A stretch of 16,772 bases of DNA from an uncultured Pseudoflavonifractor sp. GTDB taxonomy: Bacteria > Bacillota_A > Clostridia > Oscillospirales > Oscillospiraceae. The position numbers and the translations under genes were made by a program. The stretch is from NCBI GenBank assembly GCA_947575475.1, contig CANPNN010000012.1:1-16772 (forward strand). The letters are read 5' to 3'. The notes beneath the pieces were generated by a model that was given only the letters and a program-made list of their open reading frames with translations, was not told the DNA's origin and did not search any database. Positions within the stretch are counted from its first letter, which is position 1. Every line of letters begins with the position of its first letter. Of the stretch, positions 8,157-15,276 are shown one piece after another.

Positions 8157-8183
8157 GCGGAAAATGAAACTATAACTTATATA
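8155..8183 (+). promoter_or_regulatory. Possible promoter of the XRE/Spo0A-like pair
   Basis: The 104-base stretch 8157-8260 is markedly AT-rich compared with the flanks. The best match is TTGCGG (8155-8160), 17 bases, then TATATA (8178-8183), with alternative -10-like hexamers at 8171 and 8180. The call is weak. The -35 would overlap the terminator U-run of the gene before. Confidence 0.35.
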
Positions 8184-8227
8184 AATTACAATAATCATTG
8201 ATTCCATTCCACCATGATTGTGGCAAG

Positions 8228-8249
8228 CTATATCTATCATTGGATATAG
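8228..8249 (+). promoter_or_regulatory. Inverted repeat over the ribosome site of the XRE gene
   Basis: CTATATC (8228-8234), 8 bases, then GATATAG (8243-8249) form a perfect 7-bp inverted repeat. Its right arm overlaps the first bases of the AGGAGG ribosome site (8248-8253). It could be an operator for the encoded XRE protein or an RNA hairpin that dampens translation. A weaker repeat, AATCAT/ATGATT (8193-8198 and 8214-8219), lies just upstream. Confidence 0.45.
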
Positions 8250-8260
8250 GAGGTACTATC

Positions 8261-8629
8261 ATGGCAAAGAAAAAGAAAGAGCGGGACCCTGAGGTGGAGG
8301 CGGTGGGCCGCAGAGCCCGACTGGTCCGGCTGGAGCGGCATATGACCCTGGAGCAGGTGGCGGAGGCCGCGGAGACCTCGGTACAGTTTCTTTCCCAGGT
8401 GGAGAAGGGAGAGCAGAGCATGACCATGATAAAGTTTGGAAAACTGGCGACAGCCCTGCGGGTATCCAGCGACTATCTTCTTTACGGGCGGGAGAGGCTG
8501 GACGAGCGGACTGCGCTGGCGGCAGAATTTCTGGGGACTATGAACCCCATTGAGCGGGATATTTTGGCCCGGACAGTGATCGGCTTCCAGGGGATCCTGG
8601 CGGCCATGAGTCCAGAGAATGAGTGGTGA
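8261..8629 (+). CDS. XRE-family helix-turn-helix regulator
   Basis: This 122-residue cytoplasmic DNA-binding protein has a Lys-rich N-terminus. A Cro/C1-type helix-turn-helix follows (about residues 18-73), with the motifs ARLVRLERHMTLEQVAEAA, VQFLSQVEKGEQSM and FGKLATALRVSSDYLLYG. The ~50-residue tail (MNPIERDILARTVIGFQGIL) is probably a short dimerisation helix. The ATG at 8261 follows a perfect AGGAGG; an in-frame ATG at 8198 has no ribosome site. The last 11 bases overlap the start of the response regulator gene, so the two proteins are translationally coupled and probably act together. Target genes are unknown. The inverted repeats at 8193-8249 are candidate autoregulatory sites. Confidence 0.9.
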   Translation: MAKKKKERDPEVEAVGRRARLVRLERHMTLEQVAEAAETSVQFLSQVEKGEQSMTMIKFGKLATALRVSSDYLLYGRERLDERTALAAEFLGTMNPIERDILARTVIGFQGILAAMSPENEW

Positions 8630-9317
8630 GAGAAAGCCCCTTCGGGTCTTGGTGGTGGAGGATGAGCCGGAGCTGGGGCGGCTGGAGGTCCAGATCCTGG
8701 GTGAGCTGGGCGGGATGGAGGCGGTCCTGGGTTCTAACGGGGCGGAGGGATTGGAACTGGCCTGGTCCTGGCGGCCCGACGTGATCCTGCTGGATCTGGT
8801 GATGCCCGTTATGAGCGGGGCGGAGATGCTGCGGCAATACCGCCAACAGGGCGGAGCGGCCAAGGTGCTGGTGATGACCGGAGCGGAGCCGGAGCAGGCC
8901 AAAAGGATCGTGTTTCCTTTGGGAGCCGACTATATGCTGAGCAAGCCCGTCCATTGGGGAGAGGTGCTAAACCTGGTCCGCACCATGGCGGGCGGATTGG
9001 AGGAGCAGTGCCGCACCCTGCTGAAGGAGTTGGGCGGGAATGACAGAAGCAAGGGTTTCCGCCAGGCGGCGCAGTGCGCCGCCCTTTTGGGGGAGAGAGG
9101 CTGCACGCTGCTGAAGGAGGCCTATGTGGAGGTGGCCCGGCGGGACCGGAGCAAGATGGGCAGCGTAGCCAAAAACGTGGAGCGGCTGGCCAAGGAGGTC
9201 CACAGGGCGGATAGGCCCCTATACCGCCGGCTCACCGGCCGCCGCCCCGGGGATCCGCATCTGACCAACAGGGAATTTTTGAGCCTGCTGAGTCAAGCCG
9301 CCAGGATTCCCTTGTAA
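8619..9317 (+). CDS. Response regulator with Spo0A-like C-terminal domain
   Basis: This 232-residue protein has a CheY-type receiver (about residues 7-122) with Glu14-Asp15, phospho-acceptor Asp59 (ILLDLVMP), Thr87 and Lys109 (LSKP). The C-terminal part (about 127-232) has the length and pattern of the Spo0A effector domain. It shows LLKELGG near the start, an 'LLGE..CTLLKEAYVEVA' segment, a probable recognition helix SVAKNVERLAKEV (182-194), and the TNREFLSLL ending that mirrors TN-EF in Spo0A. It is probably a Spo0A paralogue rather than Spo0A itself, because the recognition helix and receiver differ clearly from the textbook protein. No sensor kinase gene is nearby. It starts within the XRE gene (ATG at 8619, weak ribosome site), suggesting coupling. 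The ATPase gene starts 36 bases downstream of its stop. Confidence 0.85.
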   Translation: MSGERKPLRVLVVEDEPELGRLEVQILGELGGMEAVLGSNGAEGLELAWSWRPDVILLDLVMPVMSGAEMLRQYRQQGGAAKVLVMTGAEPEQAKRIVFPLGADYMLSKPVHWGEVLNLVRTMAGGLEEQCRTLLKELGGNDRSKGFRQAAQCAALLGERGCTLLKEAYVEVARRDRSKMGSVAKNVERLAKEVHRADRPLYRRLTGRRPGDPHLTNREFLSLLSQAARIPL

Positions 9318-9353
9318 TCGGACAGGCCCGACAGCTATCATAGGGTTACCAGA

Positions 9354-11984
9354 ATGTGGAAAAGAAGGGACTGGAAGCCTATGAGAGCGTGGCACGAAAA
9401 AAGTGTGGCTGGGACTTTGGAGGAGCTGGGGACGGACCGCCGCCGGGGCCTGGGAGGGGCAGAGGCGGAAAAACGGCTGGAAAAATATGGGCAAAACAAG
9501 CTGGAGGGAAAGCCGCCCCGGCCCATTCTGGGACGGCTGTTTGACCAGCTGAAAGACCCCATGATCCTGGTGCTGCTGGGGGCGGCGGGACTGTCCCTGT
9601 GGTCCAGCGGCGGGGAGGACTGGCTGGACAGCGCCATCATTCTTCTTATCGTGATGGTCAACGCGGTCATCTCCATCTCTCAGGAAAACAACGCCCAGCG
9701 GGCTTTGGAGGCGCTGCAGAAGCTCTCCGCCCCCCAGGCCCGGGTGGTCCGGGACGGCAGGGAGGTCCGTTTGGAGGCCGCACTGGTGGTTCCGGGAGAC
9801 CTGATCCGTCTGGAGGCGGGGGATCTGGTCCCTGCCGACGGGCGGCTGCTGGAGGCGGTGGGGCTCAAGGCGGATGAGAGCGCCATGACGGGGGAGTCGG
9901 TCCCGGTGGAGAAGGCCGCCGGGGAGGGCTTGCCGCCGGAGACGGCCCTGGGGGACCGGAAAAACATGGTCATTGGGTCCACCGTTATTACCGCGGGCCG
10001 GGCCACCGCCGTTATCACCGCCACGGGGATGGACAGCGAGGTGGGGAAGGTGGCCGGACTCCTGCTGGAACAGGAGGAGGCGGAGACGCCCCTTCAGCGG
10101 AGGATGGGGGAGATCTCCAAGACCCTGTCCTTCGTGTGCCTGTGCGTGTGCGCGGTCATGTTCGGGGTGGGGCTTCTGCAGGGCAGGGAGCTGCTGGATA
10201 TGTTTATGACCGCCGTGTCCCTTGCGGTGGCGGCCATTCCGGAGGGGCTGCCCGCCATCGTCACCATCGTGCTGGCCTTGGGCGTTCAGCGCCTGGCCCG
10301 GCGGGGGGCCATCGTAAAAAAACTGCCCGCCGTGGAGACCCTGGGCTGCGCGGGGGTGATCTGCTCAGACAAGACGGGGACCCTGACCCAGAATAAGATG
10401 ACGGTCCGGCAGGTGTGGAGCCCGGCGGGGGGAGACAGAACGGCCCTTTTATCGGCGGCGGCCCTGTGCAACGACGCCATTTTGCGGGAGGGAAAGACCT
10501 TTGGGGACCCCACAGAGACGGCGCTGGTGGACGCGGCGCTTCGGGAGGGGCTGGACAAGAACACGCTGGAGCGGGAGACCCCCCGGCGGGGGGAGGTGCC
10601 CTTTGACTCGGAACGGAAGCTGATGACCACTGTCCACGCTCTGCCTGACGGGAGCTGGCGGGTCTGCGTCAAGGGGGCTCCCGACGTGCTGCTGGCCCGG
10701 TGCGGGATAGGGGAGGAACAGAAGCGGGCGGCGCTGGCCGCCAACGACCGGATGGCGGGGCAGGCCCTGCGGGTACTGGGGGTGGCGGAGCGGCGGCTTG
10801 AGAGGCTGCCGGGGACCCTGACGGCGGAGGGGATGGAGAGGGAATTGACCTTTCTGGGGCTTATGGGGATGATGGATCCGCCCCGGCCTGAGGCCAAGGA
10901 GGCGGTGGCCCGGTGCCGAAAGGCGGGCATCAGGCCGGTAATGATCACCGGCGACCACAAGCTCACCGCTGTGGCGGTAGCCAGAGAGCTGGGCATCTGC
11001 CGGGAGGGGGACCTTGCCATCACGGGGGCGGAGCTGGATTTTATGCCCCAGGAGCTGCTGGACCAGGACGTGGAGAAGTTTTCCGTTTATGCCCGGGTCT
11101 CCCCGGAGCACAAGACCCGCATCGTCAACGCCTGGCGGAAAAAAGGAAAGGTCGTGGCCATGACGGGGGACGGGGTCAACGACGCCCCCGCCCTGAAGGC
11201 TGCCCACATCGGCTGCGCCATGGGCATTACGGGTACTGACGTGGCCAAGGAGGCCGCCCACATGATCCTCACCGACGACAATTTTGCCACGATCGTCTCG
11301 GCGGTGGCAGAGGGCCGGGGGATCTATGCCAATATCCGCAAGGCGATCCACTACTTACTGTCCTGCAACATCGGGGAGATATTGACTATCTTTTTGGCCA
11401 CCGTGCTGGGTTTCCATCAGATGCCGTTGGCCCCGGTGCAGCTTTTATGGCTGAATCTGGTCACCGATTCCCTTCCGGCCCTGGCCCTGGGGGTGGAGCC
11501 GGTGGAGGAGGGGGCTATGGAGGAAAGGCCCCGGGACGCCCGGGAGAGCCTTTTTACCCGTGGATTCTCCCTGCGCCTTGTTTGGCAGGGGGCCATGGTG
11601 GGGCTGTTGACCCTGGCGGCATATTTTTTGGGGGAGTATGTCCTCTCCGACCCGGGGGAGGCCTACCAGGCGGCCAATACCATGGCCTTTGCCACGCTGA
11701 CCCTGTGCCAGCTGTTCCACGCCTTTGACGTGAGGAGCGAGGAGCGGTCCTTGTTCCATATCGGCGTTTTTTCAAACCCGGCCATGAACAAGGCGTTTTT
11801 GGCGGGCCTGGGGATGCAGCTGGCGGTGCTGTGTCTGCCTCCCCTGCAGAGGATATTCCAGACGGTGCCCCTCAACCCGATGGAATGGGCGGTGGTCCTT
11901 CTGCTCGCCATGGCCCCGGTGGTGGTGTGCGAGGCGGAGAAGGCCTTGAGAAAAAAGCATAAAAAAGCCGCCGTTCTCTTATGA
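9354..11984 (+). CDS. Calcium-transporting P-type ATPase (type IIA-like)
   Basis: This 876-residue membrane pump moves Ca2+ out of the cytoplasm using ATP. It shows the actuator motif TGES (179-182), PEGLPA in M4 (296-301), phosphorylated Asp339 in DKTGTLT, and the hinge TGDGVNDAPAL (about 603-613). M5 reads LSCNIGEIL and M6 NLVTDSLPALALG. These carry the Asn/Glu and Asn/Thr/Asp residues that form calcium sites I and II in SERCA, so two-site binding is likely. Cation N-terminal and C-terminal domains are present and length is normal. The start is uncertain: ATG 9354 has only AGGG, while an ATG at 9381 has GGAAG close by and gives the family-like opening MRAWHEKS. It may be co-transcribed with the regulator 36 bases upstream, since no terminator separates them. 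Confidence 0.94.
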   Translation: MWKRRDWKPMRAWHEKSVAGTLEELGTDRRRGLGGAEAEKRLEKYGQNKLEGKPPRPILGRLFDQLKDPMILVLLGAAGLSLWSSGGEDWLDSAIILLIVMVNAVISISQENNAQRALEALQKLSAPQARVVRDGREVRLEAALVVPGDLIRLEAGDLVPADGRLLEAVGLKADESAMTGESVPVEKAAGEGLPPETALGDRKNMVIGSTVITAGRATAVITATGMDSEVGKVAGLLLEQEEAETPLQRRMGEISKTLSFVCLCVCAVMFGVGLLQGRELLDMFMTAVSLAVAAIPEGLPAIVTIVLALGVQRLARRGAIVKKLPAVETLGCAGVICSDKTGTLTQNKMTVRQVWSPAGGDRTALLSAAALCNDAILREGKTFGDPTETALVDAALREGLDKNTLERETPRRGEVPFDSERKLMTTVHALPDGSWRVCVKGAPDVLLARCGIGEEQKRAALAANDRMAGQALRVLGVAERRLERLPGTLTAEGMERELTFLGLMGMMDPPRPEAKEAVARCRKAGIRPVMITGDHKLTAVAVARELGICREGDLAITGAELDFMPQELLDQDVEKFSVYARVSPEHKTRIVNAWRKKGKVVAMTGDGVNDAPALKAAHIGCAMGITGTDVAKEAAHMILTDDNFATIVSAVAEGRGIYANIRKAIHYLLSCNIGEILTIFLATVLGFHQMPLAPVQLLWLNLVTDSLPALALGVEPVEEGAMEERPRDARESLFTRGFSLRLVWQGAMVGLLTLAAYFLGEYVLSDPGEAYQAANTMAFATLTLCQLFHAFDVRSEERSLFHIGVFSNPAMNKAFLAGLGMQLAVLCLPPLQRIFQTVPLNPMEWAVVLLLAMAPVVVCEAEKALRKKHKKAAVLL

Positions 11985-12000
11985 GAGAACGGCGGCTTTT
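11963..12000. terminator. Bidirectional terminator between convergent genes
   Basis: A perfect 17-bp stem (11963-11979 with 11984-12000) has a 4-base loop, A-rich on the left and T-rich on the right. It serves the ATPase gene on the plus strand, whose TGA stop overlaps the loop, and the CofE-like gene on the minus strand, whose stop is at 12003-12005. Confidence 0.94.
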
Positions 12001-12002
12001 GA

Positions 12003-12707
12003 TTATTCCGTGACCTCCCGGATGAGGACGAAGGGGGTGAGCTGGCGGTCCTGACCGGCGGGGTTGTCCCGGATGAGGGCCAAAAGCGCCTCCCGGCTCC
12101 AACTGCGGAGCTGTTCGCCTTTGCCCAGCAGCTCCACATTGAGATCGTTGGCGTCCACGATCATCATCACTACGCCTGTCTTTTCAAAGACCTCGTCACA
12201 GACTTTTTCGGGGTGGCTGGGGACCCGGACGCCCATGTGCTCGTATTCGGGGATCTCCTCCCCGTAGAAGCCGTCCAGGCCGGTGACCTCCTCGCCCAGC
12301 ATGTCATAAAAAACGCCCCGCTTGCCGAAAAGCTTGCCAAATCCGGCGCACACGGCGGCCCACAGGACCCTGGGAAGACCACAGATGTTGATGGCAAACT
12401 GCATCTTTACCGGAAGGCCCATGCCAGGCCCCGCCGAGGTCTGGTGGACGAACCGGGACAGGACCTTGGCCCAGAAGCCGGGCTTACACTCGTCCTCGGT
12501 GACGATGCGGCCCTGGCACAGGGCGATGACCTTTTCGCTGGAGGAGAGGATGTCCCCGGGCTGGTAGACAGGCTTCACGTATTTCTCGATCAGGTCGATG
12601 TAGCTCTCCCCTACCTGTACGAAATGGGTGGTGATGGCATGGCGGGCGTACTGTTTGCCCCCGGCCTCAATGACCACGTTTTTTCCCTCGTTGGCGTAAA
12701 AGTCCAT
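12003..12707 (-). CDS. CofE-like (F420-0:gamma-glutamyl ligase family) protein
   Basis: This 234-residue cytoplasmic protein resembles the F420-0:L-glutamate ligase family. It has THFVQVGESYIDLIEKYV, then the characteristic GDILSSSEKVIALCQGR segment (about residues 50-67), and late in the chain a VMMIVDANDLNVELLG strand (about 177-192). True CofE adds glutamates to coenzyme F420 in archaea and actinobacteria. This host is unlikely to make F420 and no F420 gene is nearby, so the substrate is unknown and may be another amine-acid ligation. The ATG at 12707 has an AGGAG site 8 bases upstream; a longer reading from 12782 would run through the promoter. It has its own promoter at 12741-12769 and ends at the shared terminator. 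It is divergent from the gerA operon. Confidence 0.8.
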   Translation of the reverse strand: MDFYANEGKNVVIEAGGKQYARHAITTHFVQVGESYIDLIEKYVKPVYQPGDILSSSEKVIALCQGRIVTEDECKPGFWAKVLSRFVHQTSAGPGMGLPVKMQFAINICGLPRVLWAAVCAGFGKLFGKRGVFYDMLGEEVTGLDGFYGEEIPEYEHMGVRVPSHPEKVCDEVFEKTGVVMMIVDANDLNVELLGKGEQLRSWSREALLALIRDNPAGQDRQLTPFVLIREVTE

Positions 12708-12740
12708 ACAAAAGACTCCTTTTTCTTTGGCTGTTCCCCT

Positions 12741-12769
12741 ATTATACCCACTTGAGGGCGGGGACGCAA
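12741..12769 (-). promoter_or_regulatory. Sigma-A type promoter of the CofE-like gene
   Basis: Minus-strand TTGCGT (complement of 12764-12769), a 17-base spacer and a perfect TATAAT (complement of 12741-12746), about 33 bases upstream of the start codon. A vegetative promoter is therefore present, unlike the neighbouring germination operon, which shows none. Confidence 0.78.
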
Positions 12770-12829
12770 CCCAGTATTGCATAAAATTTTCCGGAAGGGA
12801 AACACTGGGAGGAAACAGGAGGGGAATTC

Positions 12830-14347
12830 ATGGGATTTTTTGGACGCAAGCCCCGGCCGGATCCGCCTCACCCCCGGAGGGAGCCGCGGCTGGAGGGGGC
12901 GCTGACCCCGGAAAATCTGGCCCGGGTCTTTGAAAACTGTGTGGACTACAACCGCCGGAGCGTCAATGTGGGGGGGAACGAGGCTTTGCGGTGCGAGCTG
13001 ATCTTCCTTGCCGGAATGGTGCGGATGGAACGGGTCAGCGACTACGTGCTGCGGCCTTTGGCCCAGGACCGGGCGCTGGGGGAGCTGGGGCAGGCGGTGG
13101 CCTGGGAGAAAATGCGGTCGGGGGCGCTCTACAGCTTGTCGGTGACGGAGCGGACCACGCTGGACCAGGCGGCGGCGGACCTGATCGACGGCAACTGCCT
13201 GCTGCTCTTTCCCGGGAGCGAGCGGGCCCTCTCCTTCAATACGGGAACGGAGGAAAAACGGGGGATCGGGGATCCGGAAAACGAGGTCTCGGTCAAGGGG
13301 CCCCGGGATTCCTTTGTGGAGAACCTGCGGACCAACACCTCCCTGGTGCGGCGGCATCTGAAGGCCCCCGAGCTGCGGATCGGAGAGCAGATCGTGGGCC
13401 GCCAGTCCCTGACCCCGGTGGACATCCTCTGGGTGGAGGGCATCGCTGACCCGGACACGGTGGAGGAGCTGAAGCGGCGGGTGGAGGATATTGATATCGA
13501 CGCCCTGCTGGCCACTGGGAATCTGGAGGAATATATCGCCGACGAGCTGGACACCGCCTTTCCTGTACTCCAATATACCGAGCGGCCCGACCGGTTTTGC
13601 TACGGTCTTGCCCAGGGGCGGGTGGGGATCCTTCTGGAGGGCATCCCCCTGGGCTATCTGGCGCCGGCGGTGCTGGGGGATTTTTTGCGCGCGCCCCAGG
13701 ACCGCTCGGAGAACTGGCTGGTGGCCTCTTCTTTGGCTGTGCTGCGGTGGCTGTGTCTGCTGGCGACCCTCTATTTGCCGGGGGCCTATGTAGCCATGGT
13801 GAATTTTCATCCGGAGATGATCCCTCTTCGTCTGGCCCTCAGCATTATGGCGGCCCGGCGGGACGTGCCGTTTTCGGCCCTGTTTGAGACGCTGCTTTTG
13901 CTCGTCGCCTTTGAAGTGCTGCAGGAGGCGGGGCTTCGCCTGCCCCAATCCATTGGGCAGACGGTATCCATCCTGGGCGGTCTGGTGGTGGGCTCGGCGG
14001 CGGTGGAGGCCCGGCTCATTTCCCCGGCGGTGCTGGTGGTGGTGGCTGTGGCGGGGATCGCTGGGTACACCATGCCCTCTCAGGATCTGGCGGCGGCGCT
14101 GCGGATGTGGCGTTTTTTGCTGGCGGTGCTGGGAGGAATGATGGGGCTTTTCGGGGTGGTCCTGGGGACGGTTTTGCTGGTGGGGCATCTGGCGGGGCTG
14201 GAGAGCTTTGGGGTGGCCTATCTTACCCCCTTTGCCGCCAATGCTGGGGAGCAGACGGAGAGCAGTGGGGTCCTGTGCCGGCCTCTTCCGGAGGATAAGC
14301 TGCGGCCCGGATATTTGAACACGGAAAATCGGAGGAAGCAGCGATGA
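12830..14347 (+). CDS. Spore germination protein, GerA (GerAA) family subunit
   Basis: This 505-residue A subunit of a nutrient germinant receptor sits in the inner spore membrane and is made during sporulation. The N-terminal hydrophilic domain (about 1-285) contains the family motifs FPGSERAL, KGPRDSFVENLRTNTSLVRRH (about 156-176), VDILWVEGIAD and IDIDALL. The C-terminal part has about 4-5 membrane segments (about 304-325, 350-368, 380-416, 429-454) and the SIMAARRDVPFSALFE stretch typical of GerA. AGGAGGGG precedes the ATG at 12830. The stop codon overlaps the gerC start (ATGA). Gene order A-C-B is common for ger operons. No sigma-A promoter is evident upstream; sigma-G control is expected from the family but no good match was found. 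Confidence 0.95.
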   Translation: MGFFGRKPRPDPPHPRREPRLEGALTPENLARVFENCVDYNRRSVNVGGNEALRCELIFLAGMVRMERVSDYVLRPLAQDRALGELGQAVAWEKMRSGALYSLSVTERTTLDQAAADLIDGNCLLLFPGSERALSFNTGTEEKRGIGDPENEVSVKGPRDSFVENLRTNTSLVRRHLKAPELRIGEQIVGRQSLTPVDILWVEGIADPDTVEELKRRVEDIDIDALLATGNLEEYIADELDTAFPVLQYTERPDRFCYGLAQGRVGILLEGIPLGYLAPAVLGDFLRAPQDRSENWLVASSLAVLRWLCLLATLYLPGAYVAMVNFHPEMIPLRLALSIMAARRDVPFSALFETLLLLVAFEVLQEAGLRLPQSIGQTVSILGGLVVGSAAVEARLISPAVLVVVAVAGIAGYTMPSQDLAAALRMWRFLLAVLGGMMGLFGVVLGTVLLVGHLAGLESFGVAYLTPFAANAGEQTESSGVLCRPLPEDKLRPGYLNTENRRKQR

Positions 14348-15276
14348 AGGGCGGAAAATGGGCGCTGGGCCTGGCGGTCCTGCTGGCGGTAAAAGGGACG
14401 GGGGTCCTGCCGAGAGGCCGGGGCGTGGAAGAGCGAAAGCTGGTCACGGCCCTGGCGGTGGATGGAGGGGAAAGGGTCGGCCTCACCGCCGTAACAGGGG
14501 TCCGGGCCTCGGAAGAGGAGGAGCCGGAGGTGTTAATAGGGGCGGGGGAGAGCCTGGCGGCGGCCTGCCGGGAGCTGCGGGGCGGCTCGGCCCGGCGGGT
14601 CTATCTGGGGCAGACGGAGCAGCTTTTGGTCGGAGATGGCCGGGGGCTGAAGGAGATCCTGGATTTTGTGGTCACAGACCGGGAGCTGCGGCTGGATACT
14701 TTATTATATATAGTAAAGGGTGACGCGGGCGAGGCTTTGGCGGCCTCGGCGGGGCTGACGGCGGAAGAGACTGGGGGAAGAGATCCCCGGGGACGGACCG
14801 TTGGGGAGATATTGCCGCGGCTGGCGGAGGGAGAATATACCCTGGTCCCTGCCTTGGCCGCCGGCACGGATGGGCTTTTGAAGCCTGCGGGCTGGGCGGT
14901 GCTGGGGCCGAAAGGGCTTGCGGGTTATTTGGAGGAGACGGCCGCCCTGGGCGCCGATCTGCTGTCAGGGATGGATGGGGAGTGGGTGGTAACGTTTCCG
15001 CATGGGGCGGTGGAGCTGACCTCCGTTCGGAGCTGGGCCGTGGATGGGGCTCTCCGCTGTGCGCTGACTGCGCGGGTCGTAGAGGGAAATCCGGAGCCGG
15101 AGGAGCTGGTAAGCTGGGGGAAAATCGTGTTGGAGGCGGCGCTGGCGTCCGGTTGGGACTGCTGGGGGCTGGAGAGAGAGTTGGGCGCTTTGCGCCCCGG
15201 CGACTGGGAGAAGTGGGAAAACTATCCGGTGAAGGAGCTGGCGGTGAAAGTGACGGGAAAGCTGGTGAGGTCTTGA
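14344..15276 (+). CDS. Ger(x)C-family germination protein without lipobox cysteine
   Basis: This 310-residue protein is the C subunit of the germinant receptor. It is recognised by its place between A and B subunits, the VEERKLVTALAVDGG opening that follows the leader, and YLGQTEQLLVGDG (about 92-104). The ILDFVVTDRELRLDTLLYIVKGDA core and the C-terminal GLERELGALRPGDWEKWEN...VKVTGKL pattern support it. GerC proteins normally are lipoproteins with a GCWDxRE start. Here the hydrophobic leader runs into KGTGVLPRGRGVEER with no cysteine, so lipid anchoring is probably lost and the leader may be a plain membrane anchor or be cleaved. It is shorter than the usual 370-400 residues. It overlaps gerA by 4 bases and the gerB start by 4 bases. 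Confidence 0.88.
   Translation: MKGGKWALGLAVLLAVKGTGVLPRGRGVEERKLVTALAVDGGERVGLTAVTGVRASEEEEPEVLIGAGESLAAACRELRGGSARRVYLGQTEQLLVGDGRGLKEILDFVVTDRELRLDTLLYIVKGDAGEALAASAGLTAEETGGRDPRGRTVGEILPRLAEGEYTLVPALAAGTDGLLKPAGWAVLGPKGLAGYLEETAALGADLLSGMDGEWVVTFPHGAVELTSVRSWAVDGALRCALTARVVEGNPEPEELVSWGKIVLEAALASGWDCWGLERELGALRPGDWEKWENYPVKELAVKVTGKLVRS

Noticed and set aside
12708..12782. Upstream extension of the CofE-like protein
   Set aside because: It would translate the -10/-35 promoter region. The ATG at 12707 has a good ribosome site.
12770..12829. Sigma-G promoter for the gerA operon (GCATA near 12779, CATAAAA near 12780)
   Set aside because: Such a promoter is expected from the gene family, but no -35/-10 pair with acceptable spacing and sequence could be assigned.
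12611..14188. 525-codon minus-strand frame opposite gerA
   Set aside because: Its translation is rich in His, Gln, Arg and Pro without domains. The plus strand encodes a clear GerA protein, and the end overlaps the CofE-like gene in another frame.
14982..15272. N-terminal extension of the GerB frame from ATG 14982
   Set aside because: It lies wholly within gerC, reads as Gly/Arg-rich non-family sequence, and the GerB homology begins only after 15273.
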